A stretch of 64,000 nucleotides of DNA from Planomonospora sp. ID82291 (GTDB taxonomy: Bacteria > Actinomycetota > Actinomycetes > Streptosporangiales > Streptosporangiaceae), in contig NZ_JABTEX010000001.1 of NCBI RefSeq assembly GCF_015711645.1, forward strand, positions 1,550,001 to 1,614,000, written 5' to 3'. This document shows, piece after piece, positions 54,648 to 64,000 of the stretch. The notes below the pieces were generated by a model. That model had not been told where the DNA came from. It saw only the letters and a list, made by a program, of their open reading frames with translations, and made no database searches. Position numbers and translations under genes: made by a program. Positions within the stretch are counted from its first letter, which is position 1. Each line of letters starts with the position of its first letter.

Positions 54648-54848
54648 CCGCATCCTCCTCGGCTGGTTCCCCCGGGCGACATCGGCACCGTCGACGCCGT
54701 CGGGCTCCGTCGACGATGGGGGCGACGTTACCGCACGGCCGCCGTCCCGCCGCCCTCGCGGGGCGGGACGGCCCCGGCGCGCTCCCGGCCGCCCCGGCCG
54801 CCGGACAGGATCATCCGCCCGTATCCCGACATGCCGTACTGTCGTGCC

Positions 54849-56045
54849 ATGCGTTTGCGGGGTGTGCGCGAGGTCTGGCGGACCCTGGGGCGTTCCCGGG
54901 TGTTCGACGGCCTGCTGGCGTCCGGCGTGTGCGCGACCGACGTGACGGCGGCCCTGGCCCTCTTCCCCGCGGGCGACCCCGACCGGATCCCCGCCGTCGC
55001 GATCTCCGCCGTCGGCGCCGCCCCCCTCCTCGTACGGCGCCGCCACCCGATCGCGGTCGCCCTCACCACCCTGGCCCTCGACCTGCTCCACACCCTGCTC
55101 GGCCTGGGCGACCCCGCCATCCTGCCCAGCACGATCGGCCTCTACGGCCTGGGCCGCTACGCGGCGGGCGGACCGGCCTGGGGCATCTCCGCCGGCACCG
55201 TGGTCATGTACGCGCTGCTGTCCCTGGCGACGGCGCCGGGGCCGCTGTACTACTCCGCCGTCCCGGTGCTCCTGCCCCTGGTGTTCACCGGCGCGGGCGC
55301 GTTCTTCCGACTCCGCGGCGAGCTGCGCGAGCGCCGCCGGCAACAGGTGGCCGAGTCCGCGGTGCGCGCCGAACGCCGCCGCATCGCCCGGGAGCTGCAC
55401 GACGTCGTGGCCCACCACATCACCACGATCAACGTGCTGGTCGGCGCCGGCCGTACCACCATGGCCGCCGACCCCGAACGCGCCCAGGAGGTGCTGGTCA
55501 CGGCCGAGCGCACGGCCCGCGCGGCGATGACGGAGATGCGGCAGCTCCTGCATGTGCTCCGGGCCGAGGACGACGGCGAGCCGGAGGACCACTCGGGGAC
55601 CGGCGCCGCCGCGCTGCCCGCCCTGGTCGAGCAGGTGCGCGGCACGGGGCTGCCGGTCGGCATGGAGGTGACGGGGCAGACCGCCCCGCTGCCCGCGGCG
55701 GTGGACCACGCCGTCTACCGGATCGTGCAGGAGGCCCTCACCAACACGCGCAAGCACGCGCCCGGCGCCCGGGTCAGCGTCCGGCTCGCCTACCTGCCCG
55801 GCGCCGTCGAGGTCGAGGTCCTCGACGACGGTCTCGGCCGCCGCCCCGGCGGGCAGCAGGGCGGCGGCTTCGGCCTGGGCGGCATGGCCGAGCGGGTGGC
55901 GCTGTGCGGAGGGCGGTTGCAGACCGGCCCCCGCCCCTCGGGGGGCTTCCAGGTCCACGCCCGCATCCCCGTCCCGGAGCCCCGGGAGCCGGCGGTCCGG
56001 ATCTCCGCGCCCTGGAGCCGGGAAGCCTCGAAGGAGAACCTGTGA
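54849..56045 (+). CDS. two-component sensor histidine kinase (HisKA_3)
   Basis: A 398-residue membrane kinase. Four to five transmembrane helices span about 22-155. A HisKA_3 dimerisation domain follows, with the phospho-acceptor His184 in RRIARELHDVVAHH, and a C-terminal HATPase_c domain (VQEALTNTRKHAPG and DDGLGRRPGGQQGGGFGLGGMAERV). Start at 54849 or 54831; I prefer 54849. It overlaps the response regulator as GTGA. The signal is unknown; the adjoining ABC exporter suggests it senses a membrane-active compound. Confidence 0.9.
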   Translation: MRLRGVREVWRTLGRSRVFDGLLASGVCATDVTAALALFPAGDPDRIPAVAISAVGAAPLLVRRRHPIAVALTTLALDLLHTLLGLGDPAILPSTIGLYGLGRYAAGGPAWGISAGTVVMYALLSLATAPGPLYYSAVPVLLPLVFTGAGAFFRLRGELRERRRQQVAESAVRAERRRIARELHDVVAHHITTINVLVGAGRTTMAADPERAQEVLVTAERTARAAMTEMRQLLHVLRAEDDGEPEDHSGTGAAALPALVEQVRGTGLPVGMEVTGQTAPLPAAVDHAVYRIVQEALTNTRKHAPGARVSVRLAYLPGAVEVEVLDDGLGRRPGGQQGGGFGLGGMAERVALCGGRLQTGPRPSGGFQVHARIPVPEPREPAVRISAPWSREASKENL

Positions 56046-56701
56046 TCACGATACTGGTGGCCGACGACCACGCCGTGGTGCGCACCGGCTTCCGCATGAT
56101 CCTCGGCTTCCAGCCCGACATGTCCGTCGTCGGAGAGGCCTCCGACGGGGCGCAGGCCGTACGGCTCAGCCGCGACCTGCGGCCCGAGGTGGTGCTGATG
56201 GACGTGCACATGCCCGGGACCGACGGCATCGCGGCCACCAGGGAGATCACGCAAGACCTCCCCGGCACGCGCGTGCTGGGCCTGAGCACGTTCGACCTGG
56301 ACGAGTACGTGGTGGCGATGCTGCGCGCCGGCGCCTCGGGGTTCCTGCCCAAGGACGTCTCGCCCGAGGAACTGGTCGAGGGCGTGCGGACCGTGCACCG
56401 GGGGGAGGCGGCCGTCGCGCCCCGGCTGCTCACCCGCCTGATCGGCACGTTCGTGCGCGCCCCCCGCCCCCGCGCGGCGCCCGCGTCCGGCGCGCTCGCC
56501 TCGCTCACCGACCGCGAGCGGGAGGTGCTCGTGCTCATCGCCGGCGGGTACGCCAACGGCGAGATCGCCGAGCGGCTGGCCGTCTCACCGTCCACGGTGA
56601 AGAACCACGTCACGAGCCTCTTCGCCAAGATCGGTGCGCGGGACCGCGCCCAGGCGGTGATCGCCGCCTACGAGGCGGGCCTGGTGACCCCCGGAAGGTA
56701 G
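56042..56701 (+). CDS. LuxR-type (NarL) response regulator
   Basis: A 219-residue regulator. The receiver domain has the phospho-acceptor Asp54 (VVLMDVHMPGTDG) and the acidic pair VADDH. A LuxR HTH spans about 155-210 (LTDREREVLVLIAGGYANGEIAERLAVSPSTVKNHVTSLFAKIGARDRAQAV). GTG start with an AAGGAGAACC site. Partner of the kinase just upstream. Confidence 0.95.
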   Translation: MITILVADDHAVVRTGFRMILGFQPDMSVVGEASDGAQAVRLSRDLRPEVVLMDVHMPGTDGIAATREITQDLPGTRVLGLSTFDLDEYVVAMLRAGASGFLPKDVSPEELVEGVRTVHRGEAAVAPRLLTRLIGTFVRAPRPRAAPASGALASLTDREREVLVLIAGGYANGEIAERLAVSPSTVKNHVTSLFAKIGARDRAQAVIAAYEAGLVTPGR

Positions 56702-56803
56702 GAGCGGGGTCCTACCCGCGAGGGCCGGTCGTACCGCGCTCCCAGTCCGCGGACCGTCCTCCGGCACGATGATCCGGGGCCGGGCGGGCGGGAGGCTGAA
56801 GAC

Positions 56804-57724
56804 ATGATCAATGTCAGATCGCTCACCAAGCGGTACGGCTCGACCGTCGCCGTGGACGGGCTCTCGTTCGAGGTACGGCGCGGCCAGGTGACCGGCTTCC
56901 TCGGACCCAACGGCGCCGGCAAGTCGACCACCATGCGCATGATCCTCGGCCTGGACCGGCCGAGCGAGGGCACCGCCCTCATCGACGGCACGCCCTACGG
57001 CGAGCTGAGGAACCCGCTGCGCAAGGTCGGCGCGCTGCTGGACGCCAAGGCGGTCCACGGCGGACGCCGCGCATGCGACCACCTGCTCTGCCTGGCGCAG
57101 AGCAACGGCATCCCGGCCTCCCGGGTGACGGAGGTGCTCGCCCTCACCGGCCTGACCGCGGTGGCGCGCCGCCGCGTCGGCGGCTTCTCGCTGGGCATGT
57201 CGCAGCGGCTGGGCATCGCCGCGGCGCTCCTCGGCGACCCGGAGATCCTGATGTTCGACGAGCCGGTCAACGGGCTCGATCCGGAGGGCATCATGTGGAT
57301 CCGCACCCTGATGCGCGACCTCGCCGCCGAGGGCCGCGCGGTGTTCGTCTCCAGCCACCTGATGAGCGAGATGGCGCAGACGGCCGACCACCTGGTCGTC
57401 ATCGGCAGGGGCCGCCTCATCGCCGACACGGGCGTGGAGGAGTTCATCGGCCGCAGCTCCCAGGCCTACGTCCGGGTGCGCGCGCCGCGCCTGCCGGAGC
57501 TCGCGCGGGTGCTCGGCGGCACCGGAGGAACGGCAGGGCCGGTCGAGGTGGCGCTGCACGGCGACCACCTGCGGGTGACGGGCCTGGGCGCCGAGGCCGT
57601 CGGCGAGACCGCTGCGGGGGCCGGGCTCACGCTGCACGAGCTGACCCCGGTCTCGCCGTCCCTGGAGGCGGCGTACATGGAGCTGACCCAGGAGAGCACC
57701 GAGTACGCGGGAGCGCGGGCATGA
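56804..57724 (+). CDS. ABC transporter ATP-binding protein
   Basis: A 306-residue ATPase of the CcmA/DrrA-like export group. Walker A is GPNGAGKST (34-42). The signature is FSLGMSQRLGIAAALL, and Walker B is EILMFDEPVNGLDPEG. It overlaps the permease start (ATGA). It lies about 100 bases after the response regulator and is its likely target. Confidence 0.94.
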   Translation: MINVRSLTKRYGSTVAVDGLSFEVRRGQVTGFLGPNGAGKSTTMRMILGLDRPSEGTALIDGTPYGELRNPLRKVGALLDAKAVHGGRRACDHLLCLAQSNGIPASRVTEVLALTGLTAVARRRVGGFSLGMSQRLGIAAALLGDPEILMFDEPVNGLDPEGIMWIRTLMRDLAAEGRAVFVSSHLMSEMAQTADHLVVIGRGRLIADTGVEEFIGRSSQAYVRVRAPRLPELARVLGGTGGTAGPVEVALHGDHLRVTGLGAEAVGETAAGAGLTLHELTPVSPSLEAAYMELTQESTEYAGARA

Positions 57725-58467
57725 CGGGCGTGTTGCGATCGGAATGGACCAAGCTCCGCTCGGTGCGGTCCACCGGGTGGACCCTGCTGACGGCCGTGTC
57801 GCTGATGATCGGGTTCGGGGTGCTGCTCACCGCTGTCTCCAAGGACATGGGAGAGGAGGTCGGGCCCGCCGACGCCCTCATGTTCAGCCTCTCGGGCTCC
57901 CCGTTCGCCTCACTGGCGGTGGCCTCTCTCGGCGTCCTGGTCATCAGCGGCGAGTACCGCACCGGCATGATCCGCACCACCCTGCTCGCGGTCCCCGGCC
58001 GCCTGCGGATGCTGACCGCCAAGGTCGCGGTCTTCACGGCGGTGGCCTTCGCCGTCTCGGTGGTCGCGTCGTTCGCCGCGTTCCTCATCGGGCAGGCCGT
58101 GCTCGGCGACGAGGGGATCGCGCTCGGCGACCCGGGCGTGCTGCGGGCCGTCGCCGGCTCCGCGCTGCTCATCACGGCGAGCGGGGTCTTCGGCCTGGCG
58201 CTCGGCACGCTGATCCGGCACACCCCCGGCGCGATCGTCGCGGCGATCGCCCTGATCTTCGTCCTGCCGCAGATGACCAACATGCTGCCCGGCGAGTGGG
58301 GTGCCACCGTGCGCGACCACTTCACCACCAACGCCGGCGACCAGATCACCCTCGCCGAGGTCGTGGGCGGGCAGCTCGGCCCCTGGGCCGGTTTCGGGGT
58401 CTACTGCCTCTGGATCGCGACCGCCCTGGCCGCCGCGGCGGTGCTGCTGCGACGCCGGGACGCCTGA
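57721..58467 (+). CDS. ABC-2 type transporter permease
   Basis: A 248-residue protein with six predicted helices. The N-terminal LRSEWTKLRSVRSTGWTLL is typical of permeases paired with this type of ATPase. Exports an unknown compound, perhaps an antibiotic or lipid. Ends before a repeat-rich stretch and a strong hairpin. Confidence 0.88.
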   Translation: MTGVLRSEWTKLRSVRSTGWTLLTAVSLMIGFGVLLTAVSKDMGEEVGPADALMFSLSGSPFASLAVASLGVLVISGEYRTGMIRTTLLAVPGRLRMLTAKVAVFTAVAFAVSVVASFAAFLIGQAVLGDEGIALGDPGVLRAVAGSALLITASGVFGLALGTLIRHTPGAIVAAIALIFVLPQMTNMLPGEWGATVRDHFTTNAGDQITLAEVVGGQLGPWAGFGVYCLWIATALAAAAVLLRRRDA

Positions 58468-58510
58468 GCCGCGGGCGGTTCCCCGCGCCGGACACCCGGC
58501 GCGGGCACCC

Positions 58511-58565
58511 GCCCGGCTCCGCGGTGCGAGCCGCCCCCGGCGCCCGGCTCCGCGGTGCGAGCCGC
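58511..58565. repeat. 24-bp direct duplication, period 31 bp
   Basis: 58511-58534 and 58542-58565 are identical. They lie between the convergent permease and proC genes. Confidence 0.85.
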
Positions 58566-58582
58566 GATCGGGTCCCCCATCG

Positions 58583-58620
58583 GATCGGCCGGAGCCCGGC
58601 CGATCGCCCGTCCGGACGGG
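58583..58620. terminator. strong hairpin pair between convergent permease and proC
   Basis: GATCGGCCGG (58583-58592), loop AGC, then CCGGCCGATC (58596-58605) make a perfect 10-bp stem. It is followed by the 14-bp palindrome CCCGTCCGGACGGG (58607-58620). A bidirectional terminator is likely. Confidence 0.65.
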
Positions 58621-58638
58621 CCGGACTCCGGCGGCCGG

Positions 58639-59433
58639 TCAGCCCGCGGCGAGTTCGCGTCCGCGGTCCCGCGCCGCCTCGATGGCGGCGAGGAAGGCGG
58701 CCCGGACGCTGTGGCGCTCCAGCTCGGCGATGGCCGCGATGGTGGTCCCGCCCGGGGAGGTGACGGCCTCGCGGAGGATGACGGGGTGCTCGCCCGAGTC
58801 GCGGAGCATGATCGCGGCGCCGACGATCGACTGGGTGACCATGTCGAGCGCGGCGGCCCGGGGCATGCCGAGCAGGATGCCGGCGTCGACCATGGCCTCG
58901 ACCAGGTAGAAGAAGTAGGCGGGACCGCTGCCGGACAGCGCGGTGGCGGCGTCCTGCTGGGACTCGGGGATGCGCAGCACCTTGCCGACCGGCCGGAGCA
59001 GGTCCTCGGCCCGCCGCAGGTGCTCCTCGGTGGCATGGGCGCCTCCCGAGATCACGCTCATCGCCTCGTCCACCAGCACCGGCGTGTTGGACATCACCCT
59101 GACCACCGGGACCTCCCCGCCGAGCCGGGACTCCACGAAGGCGGTCGTGATGCCCGCCGCCGCCGAGATCACCAGGCGGTCGGCGGGGACGCAGGGCGCG
59201 ATCTCCGCCAGCAGCGCCCCCATGTCCTGGGGTTTGACCGCCAGGATGAGGGTGTCGGCGTGCTTGGCGGCCTCGGGGTTGGGCAGCACCTGCACGCCGT
59301 ACCGCTCCCGCAGCGTCTCGGCCCGGTCGGCGCGCCGGGCGGTCGCGATCACGTCGCCCGGCGCGAACCCCGCCCGGAGCAGCCCGGACAGCAGCGCCTC
59401 GCCCATCTTGCCGGTCCCGAGAATCGCGATCAT
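58639..59433 (-). CDS. proC: pyrroline-5-carboxylate reductase
   Basis: A 264-residue enzyme for the last step of proline synthesis. The N-terminal NADPH motif is ILGTGKMGEALL, followed by VKPQDM and the C-terminal signature ATALSGSGPAYFFYLVEAM and EAVTSPGGTTIAAI. In many actinobacteria proC lies beside the acuC/bS22 group; here a two-component system and exporter intervene. Confidence 0.96.
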   Translation of the reverse strand: MIAILGTGKMGEALLSGLLRAGFAPGDVIATARRADRAETLRERYGVQVLPNPEAAKHADTLILAVKPQDMGALLAEIAPCVPADRLVISAAAGITTAFVESRLGGEVPVVRVMSNTPVLVDEAMSVISGGAHATEEHLRRAEDLLRPVGKVLRIPESQQDAATALSGSGPAYFFYLVEAMVDAGILLGMPRAAALDMVTQSIVGAAIMLRDSGEHPVILREAVTSPGGTTIAAIAELERHSVRAAFLAAIEAARDRGRELAAG

Positions 59434-59681
59434 GCCAGCGCACCTTGCCTAGGGGGTCAGGGACGACCAGCTTACGAGGTGCGGCCCGGCCGGAGTGCGG
59501 CGAGCCCGGCCCGAACGCACCCCGCCGGGCCCCCGCCCGGGGCGGGGAGGTACGGGGAACGCGGCCCGCAACCGCCCCTGCCGGGTCCTCGCCCGGAGGA
59601 GGCGCCCCCTGCCGGGTCCCCGCCCGGTGCGGCCGGCGGGGACGCGGAGGGAGGCCGGCAAGGGGCGCGCGGAGGCCGCGC

Positions 59682-61841
59682 TCAGGAGACCGTGAACGCC
59701 CGGGAGACGCCGGTGAACGGGGTGATCACGCCGAGCAGGCTCCGCCGGTCCCCGAAGTGCACGATCCGGTAGGTGCCGGGCGGGGTGTCGGCGGCGACGT
59801 CCCAGGTGACGGTGGCCTTAGACGTGCCGGTGACGGCGTTGAGGCGGGTCCAGCGGAACCTCGTGTGCCAGTCCCCGTCGTCCAGGTGGCGCCGCCACGC
59901 CCCGTCCACCAGGCGCTGCACCTCCAGGTAGGTCCCGTTGCGGTGCAGGTCGTTCTTCGGATGCCCGGTGACGAACTCGGCCGTCACGGTCTCCCCGCGC
60001 CGGTGGGAGGCGGCGGGCTCGGTCAGCGCCTGCCCGAACGAGGTGGACGGCGGCGCGCTGTCGAGGACCACGCCCGTCTGGAGGGTGAACTGCTCGCCGG
60101 ACAGGTCGGGCGGGGCCGTACCCGGGTCGACCGCGACGCCGTCCCGCAGGGCCGCGGCGAGCCGGGCGAACTCCTGCTGGTGGGCGGGCAGGGTGTGCGG
60201 GCCGTACAGCGTCGAGCCGCCCTCGTACTGCTGCAGCGCGTACTCCTCCGGCGTGGTCACGTACTGGCTGTAGGCGTTGGCGTACCCCTGCAGCAGCACG
60301 TTCCCGATCGGCACGCCCAGTTCCGCGGCGACCGTCCGCCGGATCCGCAGGCCGGAGACGATCGTGTACTCGGCGGGGCCCGCCACCAGGTACAGCTGCC
60401 CGATCCTGAGGATCTGCAGCGGCAGGACGTTCGGCGTCGCCCGCACCGGCTCGGTGATCAGGCCGGTCGGGACCAGGTTCGCCTTGGGCGCCTGGCAGGC
60501 CGGCAGCGAGGCCGACGGGGGGACGTCGAGCGAGGCCAGGATCCGGCCGATGGGGCCCGTCATGCCCTCCCGGAAGCCCGGGATCGCCGGGCCGTCCTCG
60601 ACGCTGCCCGCGAGCGTGGACGCGCCGACCATGGCGGTGCAGGTGCGGCCGGGCCTGCCGTCCGGGGTGTACCTGGCGTCGACGGCGACGTTCTCCATGT
60701 CGACGAACCGCATCCGGGAGTCGACGCCGCCGGTGACCGGGGTCGTCGCGCCGTCGTAGATCTGCTTGGCCCTGGCGAACTGGCGCTCGCCGATGATCCG
60801 GGTGTTGGCGAACTCGTCCTCGGTCGGCCCCGACCCGGGCCTCAGGTTCAGGTTGGGCGACATGTCGCCGGCGTTGGTGTTGGGGAACGCCGCCACGAAG
60901 CCCGGCCCCGGGTCCAGGTAGCGCACCCCGGCGTGGTCGTGCTCCCAGCGGTAGGCCGCGTACCCCTTGTTGTCCGGGCTGACCAGGGTGTTGGCGTTGG
61001 TCAGGGAGGTGTTGTGGGTGGCGAACCAGCTGATCGCGCCGACGTCGGCGCCCTCCTGCCGGAAGCGCAGGACGGTCATCGCCGGGTCGATGCCGCCGGG
61101 GAACGCGGCCCTGTCCTGCGCGGGGTTGCGATCGAAGGCGGCGCGGGACCGGTTCACGCTTGCGTCGGTGAGCTCCCCCCGGCCCAGGGTGACGGTGCCC
61201 GGCCGCAGGTCGTCGTGCGCCTCGGCGATCGACTCGACGATGCCGTCGACGACCGCCCCGAAGGTGCCCTTCTGGAAGCCGAGGCTCGCCAGGTTGTAGG
61301 CCAGGTGGTGGGAGAAGCCGCCCGGGCCGGCGTGCGTGTGCGTCGCCGACAGCAGCACGTTCTGCTCGGTGTACAGCGTGCCGTACCGCTGCTTCAGCCG
61401 GGCGACCACCTTCTGCCGGACCGCCTCGAAGATCATGGCGAGGTCGGCGTTGACGTAGGCGATCCGCCGGCCGGTGGCCCGGTCGACGACGACGAAGGCG
61501 CGGGAACGCTGGCGCTGGTGCAGCCCCGAGGCCTTCTGCTCGAAGCTGGAGTAGCCCATCATGCCGACCTCGGCGATCTCCCCGGTGACGTCGGAGATAC
61601 CCCGGCCGACCAGGTAACCGGGCGGCCCGGCGGAGGGCGCGACGGCCGGCGCGGCCCCAGCGGCGGTTCCCGCCGGTCCGGTGCCGACAGGTCCGGTGCC
61701 GACCGGTCCGGCGCCCCCCGCGACGGGCGGGGCGAGCGGTCCGGTACCCGCCGCGACGGGCGGGGCGAGCGGGACCGCGACGGCGAGCGCCGCGGCCAGC
61801 AGCAGGGTCAGGGGTCTGGTTCTCGGGCGCGCGAGCCGCAT
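59682..61841 (-). CDS. secreted neutral/alkaline ceramidase
   Basis: A 719-residue exported amidohydrolase that splits ceramide into sphingosine and fatty acid in related bacteria. A signal peptide (about 1-31) and a PVGTGPAGT-type short-repeat linker precede the catalytic domain (about 75-570), and a C-terminal Ig-like domain follows. The zinc histidines are in SATHTHAGPGG (His168, His170) and WFATHNTSL (His276). The nucleophile Ser328 is in NTNAGDMSPN, the diagnostic motif. The start at 61841 has a GGGAGGCAACGC site; an in-frame reading to 61949 would bury the signal peptide. Confidence 0.93.
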   Translation of the reverse strand: MRLARPRTRPLTLLLAAALAVAVPLAPPVAAGTGPLAPPVAGGAGPVGTGPVGTGPAGTAAGAAPAVAPSAGPPGYLVGRGISDVTGEIAEVGMMGYSSFEQKASGLHQRQRSRAFVVVDRATGRRIAYVNADLAMIFEAVRQKVVARLKQRYGTLYTEQNVLLSATHTHAGPGGFSHHLAYNLASLGFQKGTFGAVVDGIVESIAEAHDDLRPGTVTLGRGELTDASVNRSRAAFDRNPAQDRAAFPGGIDPAMTVLRFRQEGADVGAISWFATHNTSLTNANTLVSPDNKGYAAYRWEHDHAGVRYLDPGPGFVAAFPNTNAGDMSPNLNLRPGSGPTEDEFANTRIIGERQFARAKQIYDGATTPVTGGVDSRMRFVDMENVAVDARYTPDGRPGRTCTAMVGASTLAGSVEDGPAIPGFREGMTGPIGRILASLDVPPSASLPACQAPKANLVPTGLITEPVRATPNVLPLQILRIGQLYLVAGPAEYTIVSGLRIRRTVAAELGVPIGNVLLQGYANAYSQYVTTPEEYALQQYEGGSTLYGPHTLPAHQQEFARLAAALRDGVAVDPGTAPPDLSGEQFTLQTGVVLDSAPPSTSFGQALTEPAASHRRGETVTAEFVTGHPKNDLHRNGTYLEVQRLVDGAWRRHLDDGDWHTRFRWTRLNAVTGTSKATVTWDVAADTPPGTYRIVHFGDRRSLLGVITPFTGVSRAFTVS

Positions 61842-62040
61842 GCGTTGCCTCCCGGGGGTGGACCGGTCCGCGGGGACCGGTGGGGGTGGGCCGGAACCGT
61901 CGTGCGGTGGACCGTCGTCCGCGAAGCGGTACTGCTTCGCAGATAACATGAGTCTCGTTCATGTTGATTCCGGCACAGGAGGCTGTCAAGAGTCCGGCGA
62001 GGCCGCTGAACCCCCCGTCCCGCCGGGCCGTCATAGGGAT

Positions 62041-62541
62041 ATGCGTAGGATCACGATCCCGCTCGTGGCGGGAACCCTGCTTCTGTCCACGGGGTGCGGC
62101 GCCGAGACGGCGACCGGCCCCGCGACGGCTTCCTCCCCCGCCGCCTCCGCGGCTTCCTCCCCCGCGACCGCCGCCGCCCCCTCCCCGCCGGTGGCGGGCA
62201 CCGTCGCCCCCAAGGTCGAGCCGACCGGAGGGCCCCGGCCGGTCAAGCCGACGGGCGACGCCGACGACCCGCGCAAGGTCCCCTGGCTGAAGGCCCGGCC
62301 GTACAAGAACGGCCGGACCCTGCGGGTCGTCTGGTGGTCCGGGGTGGAGCCCTGCACCGTGCTCGACCGGGTGACCGTGAAGGAGACCGCCAAGCGGGTG
62401 ACCGTCACCCTCTGGGAGGGGCCGAGCAGAACGGCGCAGAACGTCGCGTGCATCGAGATCGCCATCCAGAAGTCGACGACGGTCAAGCTCAGGAAGCCCC
62501 TCGGCACGCGCAAGGTCGTCGACGGCGCCCGCGTCCGCTGA
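62041..62541 (+). CDS. small lipoprotein, function unknown
   Basis: A 166-residue exported lipoprotein. The signal peptide ends in LLLSTGC (lipidated Cys19). A Ser/Ala/Pro-rich linker (about 22-60) leads to a compact C-terminal domain with two Cys (EPCTVLDRVTV and NVACIEIAI), probably disulfide-bonded. The domain is not one I recognise. It starts at the ATG at 62041 without a clear ribosome binding site. Confidence 0.75.
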   Translation: MRRITIPLVAGTLLLSTGCGAETATGPATASSPAASAASSPATAAAPSPPVAGTVAPKVEPTGGPRPVKPTGDADDPRKVPWLKARPYKNGRTLRVVWWSGVEPCTVLDRVTVKETAKRVTVTLWEGPSRTAQNVACIEIAIQKSTTVKLRKPLGTRKVVDGARVR

Positions 62542-62840
62542 CCCCCGGAAGGACCCCTCCCGCGGCCCCGGACCCCCGCGGCCCTCCGGCGCCTCCCGTC
62601 GCCCGCCGAACCCTCCCGCGGGCCGCACGGCCCTCCGATCCGCAGACCGCAGACCGCAGACCGCAGACCGCAGACCGCAGGACCATCCCACCCGCACCTC
62701 GCGGGCCGTACGGCGGACCGCGGGCCGTACGGCGGACCGCCCGGCCGGCCGCAGGAACACCGGCCCGCCTCCGCTCGTCGAAAGGAGGGGAATCACCCGG
62801 TTCTTCCCGGGCACTCGGAAATGCCGCCGCGCTCTTGTAG
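62542..62840. repeat. repeat-bearing gap between lipoprotein gene and dnaK promoter
   Basis: No gene found. It contains five perfect and one degenerate copy of the 7-bp unit CGCAGAC (62641-62682), then a 19-bp unit repeated exactly twice (62703-62721 and 62722-62740). The dnaK control region begins just to the right. Confidence 0.75.

Positions 62841-64000
<1,160 letters not shown>

Overview
The window is high-GC DNA (GTG starts are frequent, third positions are mostly G/C) from a filamentous actinobacterium. Homologues of bldC, bldN, rsbN and rex, the actinobacterial ribosomal peptide bS22, menaquinone genes and a 14-subunit nuo operon point to the Streptosporangiaceae or a close Streptomyces-like relative. 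The family-level placement is inference. I see no tRNA, rRNA, CRISPR array, insertion sequence or phage genes.

Layout. (1) 1-4302: a possible msrA remnant at the left edge, a HigB/HigA-type toxin-antitoxin pair, msrA, rarD, a MarR regulator and a polyprenyl diphosphate synthase. (2) 4342-22409, all on the minus strand: the complete nuoA-N operon (complex I), preceded by menJ and menG. A textbook Rex operator lies between menG and menJ. (3) 22488-26349: a secreted repeat-bearing propeller-like protein, a DUF4229 protein, bldC, and an anthrax-lethal-factor-like metallopeptidase with a small acidic partner, divergent from a PLD-N membrane protein. (4) 26404-31054: cytochrome c maturation genes (ccsB, resB, ccdA, tlpA/resA) and a histidine phosphatase. 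(5) 31166-34980: LysR, secreted subtilase and Uma2 genes, which look inserted between the ccs block and hemL. (6) 35046-43309: hemL, a prim-pol domain gene, then rex-hemA-hemC-hemD-hemB, with a second Rex operator in front of rex. (7) 43515-54647: glutaredoxin-like gene, membrane/ABM fusion, bldN, rsbN, HAD phosphatase, alpha/beta hydrolase, acyltransferase, epimerase, bS22, HTH protein, a phosphatase-like protein and acuC. (8) 54849-58467: a two-component system plus ABC exporter that looks inserted before proC. (9) 58639-64000: proC, neutral ceramidase, a lipoprotein, and dnaK behind a double HAIR (HspR) operator; dnaK runs off the right edge.

How the parts work together. Menaquinone synthesis (polyprenyl synthase, menG, menJ), complex I, haem synthesis (hemL, A, C, D, B) and cytochrome c assembly form a respiratory gene set. 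Two Rex operators, with rex itself present, suggest the NADH/NAD+ ratio coordinates the haem branch with the menJ-nuo branch. A second theme is development: bldC, bldN and rsbN, with a BldN-type promoter upstream of rsbN. A third is sequence style: many short-period direct repeats (7 to 57 bp) sit at gene ends, in signal-peptide or linker regions and in intergenic gaps, including copies of two gene 3' ends with their stop codons.
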